Notes: generated by a model from the sequence alone, not told the origin. Counted from the stretch's first letter, positions 26,101-33,295 are shown. The stretch: 64,000 bases of DNA from Candidatus Promineofilum glycogenicum (GCA_016707605.1 JADJHJ010000012.1:163242-227241); one strand, 5' to 3'. Translations and numbers: made by a program.

Positions 26101-26220
26101 GTGGCCCAATGCCGCGGGACGCTGGGCAACAACACGAGCTGCGCCTTCTCTCTGGCCTGGGCCGCCGCGCCGCAAGGTCTGGCTGCGGCCAACGTGGATG
26201 CCATCCACATCGTGCCTTAG
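23152..26220 (+). CDS. Lipoprotein: dimethylformamidase-like domain, LamG-like domain, FDGSDVGL modules
   Basis: 1022 residues. Lipobox LVSC in MSRRVLLLWLLILSTLLLVS-C. Residues about 20-470 resemble the large-subunit C-terminal domain of N,N-dimethylformamidase: YELTIYREG, NTFQAYNAYGGGSLYD, DVVVIAGHSEYWTWAMR, GRFLNLSGNTMWWQVRFED, WPFGGYPGALGNG. A concanavalin-like region follows (about 490-690; IFRDRFNCLDLD, NNPAPVAVLQLG), then a T-P-T linker (about 700-760) and three FDGSDVGL-type repeats (LYFDGSDVGLTDVNVDAFAL, LYLDGSDLDLQAEGEDIDAL, LYFDGSDVGLNAGDENVDAA). Surface-anchored multidomain protein; catalysis not shown. ATG 23152 gives the signal peptide; starts before it do not. Confidence 0.85.
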   Translation: MSRRVLLLWLLILSTLLLVSCRSHGSLSDPTVVFHSSGADSGQDDEAVANTPQTSGGGYPSKVSVAPGESLNFHISNGLNTPYELTIYREGVARQFMATIPNVQTENYSCAGKASTGCGWPSAATFTVPTNWSSGVYTVDIPRADGKRYQLLFFVRERNPGTARILFLSSVNTFQAYNAYGGGSLYDTEVPKLQKVSFDRPYNGDGLGHFNRWERHFVEWAEAAGYSIAYATTYDLEFIPNLLTPYDVVVIAGHSEYWTWAMRQRVKSYVASGGRFLNLSGNTMWWQVRFEDNGRTMVGYKNWMADPVKTREGATDENWDYPIFDSSFLITGLHWPFGGYPGALGNGYYVVNANHWVYAGTELADNDLFGKGPTRDTSIHDKESDGLAFNCGTDGSSILGPIVGTGTPSNFTILGLTPVLSKIRAMNGAAMMGIYTTPSGGAVFSAGTTGWALGLDQPAVDRITRNVLDRFLSNSLPQEPAAADADVIFRDRFNCLDLDLNRGSFGLARGDAPKLNYIDVEDGEASRITVECGQNGPGLALKVDNGARYVAGLRPDWSSIPLLETQVYLNLNDLTLAENATIDLFHNYLDDRQTNNPAPVAVLQLGRRNGQLVARYQPAGQNQTWIPVPADRFFLLETKWDSNADRITLAIDGQQRASEPLPATAGRVNRADMGTMVVNGSAGGTICVDELVYDGSVGPPPTATPTPTPTRTPTATPTPTRTPTPTRTPTATPTQTRTPTPSNTPPPGTTPTATATTTPTATPPPPSIYFIYLSFIAGGTQDGVAYQDEDILRFRPQNGKWILYFDGSDVGLTDVNVDAFALLPDGSLLLSLDAPLAALPGIGEVAAADVIRFAPSNTGPNTVGQFSLYLDGSDLDLQAEGEDIDALAVLADGRLLVSTQGNFKVGAGAQQLTGRPQDLLALTVAQTGADSAGQWALYFDGSDVGLNAGDENVDAAWSAADGALLLGTSGAASVPGFAFGPADVAQCRGTLGNNTSCAFSLAWAAAPQGLAAANVDAIHIVP

Positions 26221-26330
26221 GTTCGCAGGGTTTTTCAGCAGTCGGCCGACGCGATCCTCCATGTAGGAGTCAGACGGCCGGGAGAAACGTAGGTCTGGCG
26301 CGCGTGGGCCAATCGCGCTACAAATGGCCC

Positions 26331-26762
26331 ATGACGACCAACAATGCAAGCAACGCAACCCCGCAGACCCAGGCGATGCGGCAGCCGTGGTGGCTGCTCG
26401 CCGGCGACTGGCTCGTCCTGCTCCTCTTCGTCCTCATCGGCCAGCGCGACCACGCCATCAGCGGCCCCGGCGCGCTGCCCAGCCTGCTCAACACCGCCTT
26501 CTCGCTCGGCCTGCCCTGGACGGCGGCGGCCTTTGTGCTGGGGGCCTACCGGCTGCGGCCCGACCCCGGTTGGCGGCAGTGGCTGGGCCGGGCGCTCAAC
26601 GCCTGGCTGGTGGCCGCGCCGCTGGGGCTGCTGCTGCGCGCCCTTCTGCGCAACCAGGACGCCATCCCGGTGACGTTTATTTTGGTGGCGATGAGCGTTG
26701 GGGGGTTGATGATTGTTGGGTGGCGGGCGTTGGCTTATTGGTGGGTGTCGCGGCGTTCGTGA
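26331..26762 (+). CDS. DUF3054 membrane protein
   Basis: 143 residues. Four hydrophobic helices (LLAGDWLVLLLFVLIG, NTAFSLGLPWTAAAFVLGAY, AWLVAAPLGLLLRALL, VTFILVAMSVGGLMIVGWRA) in the order of DUF3054, with GQRDHA after helix 1. Inner-membrane protein of unknown role, common in actinobacteria and Chloroflexota. Followed after 15 bases by an inverted pair of family B repeats. Confidence 0.85.
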   Translation: MTTNNASNATPQTQAMRQPWWLLAGDWLVLLLFVLIGQRDHAISGPGALPSLLNTAFSLGLPWTAAAFVLGAYRLRPDPGWRQWLGRALNAWLVAAPLGLLLRALLRNQDAIPVTFILVAMSVGGLMIVGWRALAYWWVSRRS

Positions 26763-26777
26763 CAAACGTCAGGGTTT

Positions 26778-26850
26778 TGTAGCACAGGATTCTTATCCTG
26801 TGCCCCTGTGCCTCCGGGCCGGGGCACAGGATAAGAATCCTGTGCTACAG
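26778..26850. repeat. Family B inverted pair, large hairpin between convergent genes
   Basis: TGTAGCACAGGATTCTTATC CTGTGC on the left is mirrored by GCACAGGATAAGAATCCTGT GCTACA on the right, with CCTGTGCCTCCGGGCCGGGG between. The right copy supplies the TAG stop (26845-26847) of the minus-strand gene. It sits between converging genes and may terminate both. Confidence 0.85.
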
Positions 26851-28009
26851 TGCTACATCCGCGGGCCCCAGGCCGCCGACCTGGAACGTCGTTCCGTCGG
26901 CTTCCCACATCAGCAGATGGCCGTCGATCCAGGCCGCGGGCCGGCCGTCGAAGTCCACCGTCTCCAGCGTCCCATCGGTGACCAGCGAGACGGCCGTCGC
27001 CTCGCTCTGCCCTCGTTCGTTGCCGACGACAATCTCGACACTCGTCTGGGCAATGAGGATGTCAGGGCCGGCCCCTTCGTAGAACTGGAAGAACGTCTGC
27101 GCCCAGCCGGGGGTGACGCGCACTTCGCGCAGGGCATAATCGGCCGGCAGCTCGGTGGGGGCCGGCGGCCGGACCCCAGCCAGCGCCTCCACCTCGTCCA
27201 GCCCGGCTATGGCCCGCACCTCGTTGTCTTCACCCGGTAGCACGTTGGCCCCGAAGTTGCCAACGTCGGTCTGCACAATCCAGTGCGTGCCTTCGGGCAA
27301 CTGGCACGGATAGTCGCCCGGCGGCAATTCGCCCGGCAGCGGCTCGACCAACCGCGCCTCGGTTGCCTGCCCCAGAGCGACGCGCCGCAACGTGGCCACG
27401 AACTCCGCCCGCGCCGCCGGAACCAGGGCCAAGGCCAGCACAATGGCCAGCAGGCCGACGGCCACAATCAACCCCATTCGCCTCTTTCAAGCCCAAAACT
27501 CCAATGAGACCAAAGGGCCGCGGGGGGGCGGCGGGGCCGCCGGGGGGGGGGGGGCCGGGGGGGGCGCCCCCCCGCCCGGCCGGCGGGCGGGGGGGGCGGG
27601 GGTGGGGCGGGGGGGGGGCCCCCCCCGGGGCGCGGGGGGCGCCCCCGGCGCGGCCGGCCGCCGCCGGCCGCCCCCCCCGGCTCCTTGGCCCCCCGGGCCC
27701 GGGGCCGGGCCTGGGGTCCGGCCGCGCGCGCCCGCGGGCCGGGGGGGGCGGGCGGGGCGGGGGCGGCGGGCCGCGCCCGGGCGCGGGGGGGGGGGGTGGG
27801 GTGGCGGGCCCGGCCCGGGCGGGGGTCGGGGGCCTGGGTGGGGGGGGGGGCCGGGCCCGGGGGGGCGCCCCCCCGCGGCGGGCCCGCCCCTTGGGGCGGC
27901 CCCCCCCGGGGGGGCGGCGGGGGGGGGGGGGGGGGGCGGGCAGCCGGACGCGCTCTTCTTCCGGCGACAGTGGTGCGTGGTTCAAGCGGTCGGCCTCGAA
28001 TCCCGTCAT
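26845..28009 (-). pseudogene. Membrane-anchored protein gene, broken by a G/C-homopolymer tract
   Basis: The 5' end at 28009 reads MTGFEADRLNHAPLSPEEER, a plausible cytoplasmic start, and the 3' part from 27477 reads MGLIVAVGLLAIVLALALVP, a membrane segment, followed by a 185-residue extracytoplasmic domain ending in FQVGGLGPADVAL. The two halves are in different frames and are joined by about 430 bases of G/C homopolymer. I would expect one protein with an N-terminal cytoplasmic part, one helix and an outer domain, similar in layout to anti-sigma/DUF4367-type proteins. No start exists in the second frame before 27477 after an in-frame stop. The stop lies in repeat B. Confidence 0.55.
27515..27945. 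other. G/C homopolymer tract, probably unreliable sequence
   Basis: About 430 bases built almost only of G- and C-runs of up to about 20. It breaks a gene that otherwise looks intact and is far from the composition of neighbouring coding DNA. Reading frames in it are artefacts. Smaller similar tracts are at 42285-42414, 43325-43340, 47788-47815 and 59310-59440. Confidence 0.7.
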
Positions 28010-28055
28010 CTACAGGGATAAACGGCCGTGGGGGGCAAAGTACTGCCGATGAGGG

Positions 28056-28763
28056 CTAAACGGGCTTGGGCACAATCTCATCCCCGGCCAGCACAAAGAC
28101 GCTCTCCCCCGGCCGCGGCCGAATGACGGCCGTGCCGGTGAACTCGCCGAACGCGGGCAAGAGGGCGTAGTCGCGGCCGAAGTAGAAGCAGGGCAACGTC
28201 ATGGCCCGGCCGTTGCCGCCCAGGGCGACGGCCGGGTGGACGTGGCCGGCGATGGGGTAGCCTTGTTGTGGCACAGGATTCTTATCCTGTGCTTCTTTGT
28301 TCGGGAGCACAGGATAAGAATCCTGTGCCACAGGGGGCGGTTGGTGATGCCAGGTAAAGGGGAGTTCGACCACCGGCGCATCGAGGCATTCGACGCCCCA
28401 CTCGCCGGGCGGGTCGCCGGCGCGGCTGTCGTGGTTGCCGCGGATGAGGGTGACGCGCAGGGCGGGGCGGGCGGCGTGCCAGGCGGCGACCTGGGCCAGC
28501 ATCTCCGGGGCGCGGCCGGCGCGGGCGTGCAGCAGGTCGCCCAGGACGAGCAGGCGCGTGGCGGCGGTGGCGTCGAGTGCCGCGCTCAGGCGGCGCAGCA
28601 TCTCGGCCGTCGTGCCGCCGGGCACGGGGATGCCCCCGGCGCGGAACGTGGCCGCCTTGCCGAAATGGGCGTCGGCGATGATCAGCGCCCCGACCCGCGG
28701 CCAATACACCGCCCGCTGCGGCAGCAGCCACAACGTCTCGCCCCGCACTTCAGTCGTGATCAT
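28056..28763 (-). CDS. PdeM-like metallophosphoesterase (ligase-associated)
   Basis: 235 residues. The metallophosphatase motifs are DAHFGK (D-x-H), GDLLHAR (GD), GNHDSR (GNHD) and GHVHP (GHxH), in the order of the family found beside LigD and Lhr-type helicases, with IPVPGGT before motif II and LPCFYFG-LPAFG-FTG near the end. These enzymes act on DNA or nucleotides in a repair pathway. Residues between HHQPPP and GYPIAGHVHP are encoded by repeat B (28267-28332, 22 codons, in frame), so the metal-binding motifs are kept. Its helicase partner is at 17399-20026. Confidence 0.88.
   Translation of the reverse strand: MITTEVRGETLWLLPQRAVYWPRVGALIIADAHFGKAATFRAGGIPVPGGTTAEMLRRLSAALDATAATRLLVLGDLLHARAGRAPEMLAQVAAWHAARPALRVTLIRGNHDSRAGDPPGEWGVECLDAPVVELPFTWHHQPPPVAQDSYPVLPNKEAQDKNPVPQQGYPIAGHVHPAVALGGNGRAMTLPCFYFGRDYALLPAFGEFTGTAVIRPRPGESVFVLAGDEIVPKPV
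28267..28332. repeat. Family B inverted pair inside the phosphoesterase gene
   Basis: TGTGGCACAGGATTCTTATC CTGTGC and GCACAGGATAAGAATCCTGT GCCACA with TTCTTTGTTCGGGA between. Length 66 bases, a multiple of three, read as AQDSYPVLPNKEAQDKNPV. It falls just before the GHxH motif. Confidence 0.92.
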
Positions 28764-28767
28764 TGGG

Positions 28768-28932
28768 AGAAGATCTCACGCAAAGGCGCAAAGAAGAAAG
28801 ATGCTCACGCAAAGACGCAAAGAACGCCAAGCAAAGAAAGCTCTTAAACTTTGCGTACTTTGCGTCTTTGCGTGAGCCTTTTCTTCTTCTCTTCTTTGCG
28901 TCTTTGCCCCTTAGCGCCTTTGCGTGAGCCTC
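28768..28932. repeat. Repeat family D (ACGCAAAGACGCAAAG type)
   Basis: TCACGCAAAGGCGCAAAGAA on the left and TTTGCGTCTTTGCGTGAGCC twice on the right form overlapping inverted repeats between pdeM-like and aldolase genes. Also at 37703-37797, 46114-46195 and 55331-55417. The last copy ends a few bases after the aldolase stop codon. Confidence 0.85.
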
Positions 28933-28935
28933 TTT

Positions 28936-29886
28936 TTAGCTGACGGCGGCGCGGACCTGTTCCAGCGTGCCATAGGAGCCGAGCTTGCGGCTCTTGTCGA
29001 CGATGAAGTCGGCGTAGGCCTTGACGTACTCCTTGCCCGGCGTGCGGAAGTCGAAGCCCTCCGGATGGGCCTGGAAGAACTCGCGGTGGACGCGCGTCCA
29101 GACGAGGCGGCCGTCGGTGTCGATGTTGACCTTGGTCACGCCCAGCCTGGCCGCGCGGGCGAACTGGGTGTCGTCCACGCCCTTGGCCGACGGGTTGAGC
29201 GTGCCGCCGGCGGCGTTAATGCGCAGCACTTCGTCCTGTGGCACGCTGCTGCTGCCGTGCATGACCAGCGGGAAGCCGGGCAGCACGGCCTGGATGGCCT
29301 CGATGCGGTCGAAGTGCAGCCCCTGGGAGCCGGAGAACTTGTACGCGCCGTGGCTGGTGCCGATGGCCACGGCCAGGCTATCGCAGCCGCTCTGCTCCAC
29401 GAACAGCTTGGCCTCGTCCGGGTCGGTCAGCATGGCGTGCTTCTCGTCGACCTGGATGTCCTCTTCCACGCCGCCCAGCTTGCCCAACTCCGACTCGACG
29501 CTGAGGCCCTTGGCGTGGGCGCGCTCGACGACGCGGCGGGTGATGGCCACGTTCTCCTCGAACGGCTCGTGCGAGGCGTCGATCATGACCGAGCTATAGA
29601 AGCCGGAGTCGATGCAGTCGTAGCAGGTCTGCTCGTCGCCGTGGTCGAGGTGGACGGCGAAGATGGCGTCGGGGAACTCGGCCTCCACGGCGCGGATGAT
29701 CCCCTCCAGCACGCGAGCGTTGGCGTACTTGCGCGCGCCCTTGCTGAGCTGGATGATGAACGGGGCCTGGGCGTCGATGTGGCCCTGGAAGAGGCCGAGG
29801 GCCTGCTCCATGTTGTTGATGTTGTAAGCGCCAACGGCGTACTTGCCATAGGCCTCTTTGAATAGCTGGGCGGTGGTGACGATCAT
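28936..29886 (-). CDS. fba: Fructose-bisphosphate aldolase, class II
   Basis: 316 residues. Zn ligand and catalytic motifs of class II aldolases: FAVHLDHGDEQ (Zn His and catalytic Asp), SVMIDASHEPFEENV, VESELGKLGG, AVAIGTSHGAYK, LVMHGSSSVP, GVTKVNIDTDGR. It condenses dihydroxyacetone phosphate with glyceraldehyde 3-phosphate; in this cluster it would serve the Calvin cycle, as class II aldolases also act on sedoheptulose bisphosphate. Third gene of the rbcL-prk-fba series, 370 bases from prk across repeat C. Confidence 0.93.
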   Translation of the reverse strand: MIVTTAQLFKEAYGKYAVGAYNINNMEQALGLFQGHIDAQAPFIIQLSKGARKYANARVLEGIIRAVEAEFPDAIFAVHLDHGDEQTCYDCIDSGFYSSVMIDASHEPFEENVAITRRVVERAHAKGLSVESELGKLGGVEEDIQVDEKHAMLTDPDEAKLFVEQSGCDSLAVAIGTSHGAYKFSGSQGLHFDRIEAIQAVLPGFPLVMHGSSSVPQDEVLRINAAGGTLNPSAKGVDDTQFARAARLGVTKVNIDTDGRLVWTRVHREFFQAHPEGFDFRTPGKEYVKAYADFIVDKSRKLGSYGTLEQVRAAVS

Positions 29887-30019
29887 GTGTCTTCTCCTGT
29901 GAGGTGTGAATTATCAAGGGCAGGGGAGCGGGGGAGCAGGGGGGCGGGGGAGAGACCGCGCCGCCGCAGGCTCCAGGCTCGATGGAAATTATAGCACCCT
30001 GCGCGCGCGATGCACTTCT

Positions 30020-30228
30020 CCGTGCGTCGCACTTTCCGGAGTGCGTCGCACTTTCTGGAGTGCGTCGCACTTTCTGGGGCAACTGATTGAAGGTGCGTCC
30101 CACCCAGGACAGTGGACGCACCGCGAGAGAAGAAGGTGCGACGCACTCAAGAAAGTGCGATGCACCTTGTGGGACGCACCGCGAGAGAAGAAGGTGCATC
30201 GCACTCAAAAAAGTGCGATGCACCTTGT
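30020..30228. repeat. Repeat family C array
   Basis: Three to four GTGCGTCGCAC-TTTCTGGA units in direct order, then GTGCGACGCAC/GTGCGATGCAC units in the reverse order with AGAAGAAGG between. The stretch separates fba from prk. No spacer pattern of a CRISPR. Confidence 0.85.
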
Positions 30229-30256
30229 AGAGCGGGATGGTATCCCGCATTTTCAC

Positions 30257-31252
30257 CTACAACGTCGTCGCCACGGCCCGATCGGTCGAGTGGGCGATTT
30301 GCTCGGCCGTCAGGATGAGCTGATAGGCGATGAGCAGTTGCGTCAGGGCCAGCGGGTAGCTGCGGCGCTCTTCGTGGCCAAACTGGTAGCGGCCCAGGCG
30401 GCTCTCGTCCAACCCAGCGTTGGGCGGCAGATGGCCGCGGATGATGGCCATCAGCTCTTCGGCTTTCTCCGGGCAGACTGAGCCATCGATCTCCAGGAAA
30501 TCGGCCGGGCGGCCCTCGTAGCGGGCCAGGTCGAGGCGCATGGCCGGGCGGCCGGCGGCGCGGCCGGGGTCATAGCCGCCGGCGTCATAGCCGCCGCCGC
30601 CATGCTCCAGTACGTCGGTCAGGTCGGGGTGGGGCAGCGTCGGCAGCAACACCAATTGGGTGTTGAGGTGGTTGTCGCCGGGGTCGCCGTCCTCGTTGGG
30701 TGGATAGAAGCGGACAATCATGTCGGCGTAGCCGCGCTGGGGGTGGATGAAGCGCGGGGCGACGTCTTCTCGGCCGGCCATTGACCGCAGCACCTGCTCC
30801 TCGGTGTAGCCGCGCTTGGTCGTGTCGCGCTTGATCTTCCAGGCCCGCCGCAGTGAGTCGGGCGGGTCGAGGTAGACCTTGGTGTCGAAGCACAGGCGCA
30901 TCAGGCGGGTGTGGAACGGCAGGAGGCCCTCGACAATGATGAACTTTGTCGGCTCGATGTAGTCGGGCGCGTCGAAGTCACCGGTGGCGTGGTTGTAGAC
31001 CGGCTTGAGGATGGGCTGCCCCTCGCGCAGCAGGCGGAAGTGCTGCTCCATGATCTGGATGTAGTTGCAGTCGGGGTGCAGCGCGCTCAGCTTCATCTGG
31101 CGGCGCTGTTCGCGATTGTAGCGGTGGTAGTGATCGCAGCAGATGGCGGTGACGTTTTCCGGCCCCAACGCCTCCACGATGCCCTTGCTGATCGTCGTCT
31201 TGCCCGACGCGCTGTCGCCGGCGACGCCCAGCATGATGGTCTTGCGGTTCAT
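30257..31252 (-). CDS. prk: Phosphoribulokinase
   Basis: 331 residues. The P-loop GVAGDSASGKTTISKGI is at the N-terminus, followed by ICCDHYHRYNREQR (catalytic Asp and ribulose-5-phosphate site), YNHATGDFDAPDYIEPTKFI and IVEGLLPFH. The protein phosphorylates ribulose 5-phosphate with ATP, the dedicated step before RuBisCO. No regulatory cysteine pair of the plant type is seen in the P-loop region. GGAGG lies before ATG 31252; an earlier in-frame start is in repeat DNA. Sits between fba and rbcL on the same strand. Confidence 0.94.
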   Translation of the reverse strand: MNRKTIMLGVAGDSASGKTTISKGIVEALGPENVTAICCDHYHRYNREQRRQMKLSALHPDCNYIQIMEQHFRLLREGQPILKPVYNHATGDFDAPDYIEPTKFIIVEGLLPFHTRLMRLCFDTKVYLDPPDSLRRAWKIKRDTTKRGYTEEQVLRSMAGREDVAPRFIHPQRGYADMIVRFYPPNEDGDPGDNHLNTQLVLLPTLPHPDLTDVLEHGGGGYDAGGYDPGRAAGRPAMRLDLARYEGRPADFLEIDGSVCPEKAEELMAIIRGHLPPNAGLDESRLGRYQFGHEERRSYPLALTQLLIAYQLILTAEQIAHSTDRAVATTL

Positions 31253-31260
31253 ATGGCCTC

Positions 31261-31352
31261 CACAGGGGCCAGGGGCCAGGGGCCAGTTTCCAGGGAGAGA
31301 AGACCGGACGGCGCATCTCTTCCCTGGAACCTGGAACCTGGAACCTGGAACC
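31261..31352. repeat. Repeat family E-like inverted repeat between prk and rbcL
   Basis: CAGGGGCCAGGGGCCAGTTT CCAGGGAGAG on the left and CTTCCCTGGAACCTGGAACC on the right form an imperfect inverted repeat. Related GGGGCCAGGG/CCCTGGCCCC blocks are at 48841-48900 and 54590-54620. Could attenuate transcription between rbcL and prk. Confidence 0.7.
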
Positions 31353-32738
31353 TTACTGCACCACCTCAAACTTCACTTCCGACCACAACTCCATCGACTT
31401 GCGCAACTCCGGGCTGGTGCGGGCGATCTGCTCCAGCGTCTTGCCGGCCAGCACGCCCTCGACCGCGGCGCGGTTGGCCGCGGCGCCGGCGCGGCTGCCG
31501 TCGGGGTGGCCGTGCGTGCCGCCGCCAAAGAGGAAGAAGGCGTCGGGGCCATAGATCTTCAGCAGGTCGGGCACGTGGTGGACGTGGATGCCGCCGCTGG
31601 CGACGGGCCAGGTGGCCTTCAGTCCGCCGAAGTCCTGGTCGAAGTAGAGGCCGTGCTCCAGGTTGGCCTTGACGTGGCGCTCGCGCAGCACGTCGATGAT
31701 GCCCAGCGTGTCGTTCCACGACCCTTCCAGCTTGCCGACGACGGTGCCGGTGTGGAGATGGTCACCGCCGGTCAGGCGCAGCCACTTGGCGACGACGCGC
31801 ATGGCGATGCCGTGGTTGGCCTGGCGGGTGAAGACGGCGTGCATGGCGCGGTGGCAGTGGACGATCATGTCCAGTTCGCCGGCGCGCTTGAAGATGTCGG
31901 CCGAGGCGGCAAAGCCGGCGGTCAGGAAGTCGAACATGATCATGCGGCTGCCCAACTCGTAGGCATACTCCAGCCGCCGCAGGCTCTCCTCGGTGCTGCC
32001 GGCGGTGCAGTTGTGCCAGTGCCCCTTGAACTCGCCCGTCTCGGCCGCGGCGCGGTCGACGGCGTCCTGGGCATACATGAAGCGGTCGCGCCAGCGGCTG
32101 AACGGCTGGCTGTTCATGTTCTCGTCGTCCTTCGACGTGTCGAGGCCGCCGACGAGACACTCGTAGATGATGGTCGAGTAGGCCTTGGGCGAGAGGCCCA
32201 GCTTGGGTTTCACCGTGCCGCCCAGCAGCGGCCGATCCCACTTGTTGGCCCACACGCGCTCGTCGTAGATGCCGACGCGCGGGCCGGGGAAGGTCTTGAC
32301 CAGGGCCAGGGGGATGCGCATGTCCTCCAGCCTCAGCGCGGCGACGGCCTTGAAGCCGAAGACGTTGCCGACGATGGACGACATGATGTTGACGACGCTG
32401 TTCTCTTCAAAGAGATCCATCGGGTAAGCGATGTAGGCGATGTCGTCAACGATGGCGTAGACCTTGGCCTTGTAGAAGTCGATGTCGGTCAACTGGTTGG
32501 ACCAGACCTCTGTCCACGTTCCGGTGGAGGATTCGGCGGCCACGGCGGCGGCGGCCTCGATCATGTCCACGCCCTTGGGCTGAATGCGAAAGGCGCAGAG
32601 CAGGTCGGTGTCCTGGGGGATGTAATCGGGCACGTAGTAGTCAACGGCATAGGCGCGCACGCCGGCCTGGTAGGCCGTGCTCAACTCGGCCGACGGCGGC
32701 TTCTTGATGCTTCGCGGACCAACGATATGGGTGCTCAC
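31353..32738 (-). CDS. rbcL: RuBisCO large subunit, probably form I-prime
   Basis: 461 residues. Active-site residues are all present: E69 with TGTW, N125, K177 and K179 in GGTVKPKLG, the carbamylated lysine and metal ligands in SKDDENMNS (K203, D205, E206), H296-R297, loop 6 TVVGKLEG (K336) and SGGIHVHH (S381). Numbering is two higher than spinach. The protein carboxylates ribulose bisphosphate. It lacks any neighbouring small-subunit gene; no rbcS is in the window. From its sequence, length and context it fits the form I-prime type I recall from Promineofilum-like Chloroflexota, which works as an L8 octamer. GTG start at 32738 with AGGAGG 7 bases upstream. First gene of the cluster. Confidence 0.95.
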   Translation of the reverse strand: MSTHIVGPRSIKKPPSAELSTAYQAGVRAYAVDYYVPDYIPQDTDLLCAFRIQPKGVDMIEAAAAVAAESSTGTWTEVWSNQLTDIDFYKAKVYAIVDDIAYIAYPMDLFEENSVVNIMSSIVGNVFGFKAVAALRLEDMRIPLALVKTFPGPRVGIYDERVWANKWDRPLLGGTVKPKLGLSPKAYSTIIYECLVGGLDTSKDDENMNSQPFSRWRDRFMYAQDAVDRAAAETGEFKGHWHNCTAGSTEESLRRLEYAYELGSRMIMFDFLTAGFAASADIFKRAGELDMIVHCHRAMHAVFTRQANHGIAMRVVAKWLRLTGGDHLHTGTVVGKLEGSWNDTLGIIDVLRERHVKANLEHGLYFDQDFGGLKATWPVASGGIHVHHVPDLLKIYGPDAFFLFGGGTHGHPDGSRAGAAANRAAVEGVLAGKTLEQIARTSPELRKSMELWSEVKFEVVQ

Positions 32739-32890
32739 AGATTGACCTCCTATCCTTTTTAATGACCAACAACGACCGACGGCTGAGCGGAGCGGCGCAG
32801 AGCCAACCGCGCTCAGGCAGGAACGATCCTGCGCTACGTCTATGCCTGGCGGTAGCAGGACGCGCCGAGGAACAGACCAACGACCGCAGT

Positions 32891-32908
32891 TTGTGCGGTA
32901 TTTCACAA
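32891..32908. promoter_or_regulatory. CRP/FNR-like palindrome at the rbcL transcription start
   Basis: TTGTGC-N6-TCACAA, one base from the ideal TTGTGA-N6-TCACAA, centred at about the predicted start site (-10 box 4 to 9 bases away on the minus strand). A regulator bound here would block transcription of rbcL-prk-fba. A Crp/Fnr-family gene lies at 36992-37698. Confidence 0.55.
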
Positions 32909-32911
32909 ATC

Positions 32912-32941
32912 AGTATAACACGCTGCGTCATGAACTGTAAA
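32912..32941 (-). promoter_or_regulatory. Predicted rbcL promoter
   Basis: Read on the minus strand: TTTACA, an 18-base spacer, then TATACT with TGT before it (extended -10). Both hexamers match five of six consensus bases. The predicted start gives a leader of about 165 nt. Part of the leader holds a family of GC-rich repeats (32785-32835). Confidence 0.6.
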
Positions 32942-33085
32942 TAGGGTTATTAGCCGTCTTCCAAACTGCCCAGGATGGTAAAGACAGGGAGACAGACGGG
33001 CGGTCTGACTGGCAGCTATTACGTCCTCATGGCCGGTTCGCCAAACTGGTCTGGCGGTTAGACTGTGGGGCGGAGGTAGAAACAA

Positions 33086-33283
33086 ATGAAGAAGCGAATT
33101 GGTTTACTGTTGGTGATTCTGATTCTGGCCCTGGCGCTGGTGGCCTGTGGCGGCGGCGGTAACGTCAATGACAACGGCGCGACGGGCACCGAGGGTGAAG
33201 TCCCGCTATCTACAGAGATGGTCGGCACGCCGTCGGACCTGGGCGGGGAGGACGTGGAGGAGATGGCCACGGCCGAACCCTAG
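33086..33283 (+). CDS. Small lipoprotein
   Basis: 65 residues. MKKRIGLLLVILILALALVAC is a lipoprotein signal with lipobox LVAC; the mature part is a short acidic Gly/Thr-rich peptide of about 45 residues without a fold. GGAGG is 9 bases before the ATG. Probably a small surface lipopeptide; function unknown. Divergent from rbcL. Confidence 0.65.
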   Translation: MKKRIGLLLVILILALALVACGGGGNVNDNGATGTEGEVPLSTEMVGTPSDLGGEDVEEMATAEP

Positions 33284-33295
33284 CCGCCTCGCTGC

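Noticed and set aside
27230..28059. Long open frames on both strands through 27515-27945
   Set aside because: They arise from G/C runs with no stop codons and give Gly/Pro/Arg-only peptides.
30020..30228. Regularly spaced GTGCGTCGCAC units as a CRISPR array
   Set aside because: The repeat units are about 11 bases, the spacers are constant TTTCTGGA-like, and no cas gene is present. It is a palindromic repeat family.
31143..32762. 539-codon plus-strand frame opposite rbcL
   Set aside because: Antisense shadow of a gene with all RuBisCO active-site motifs.
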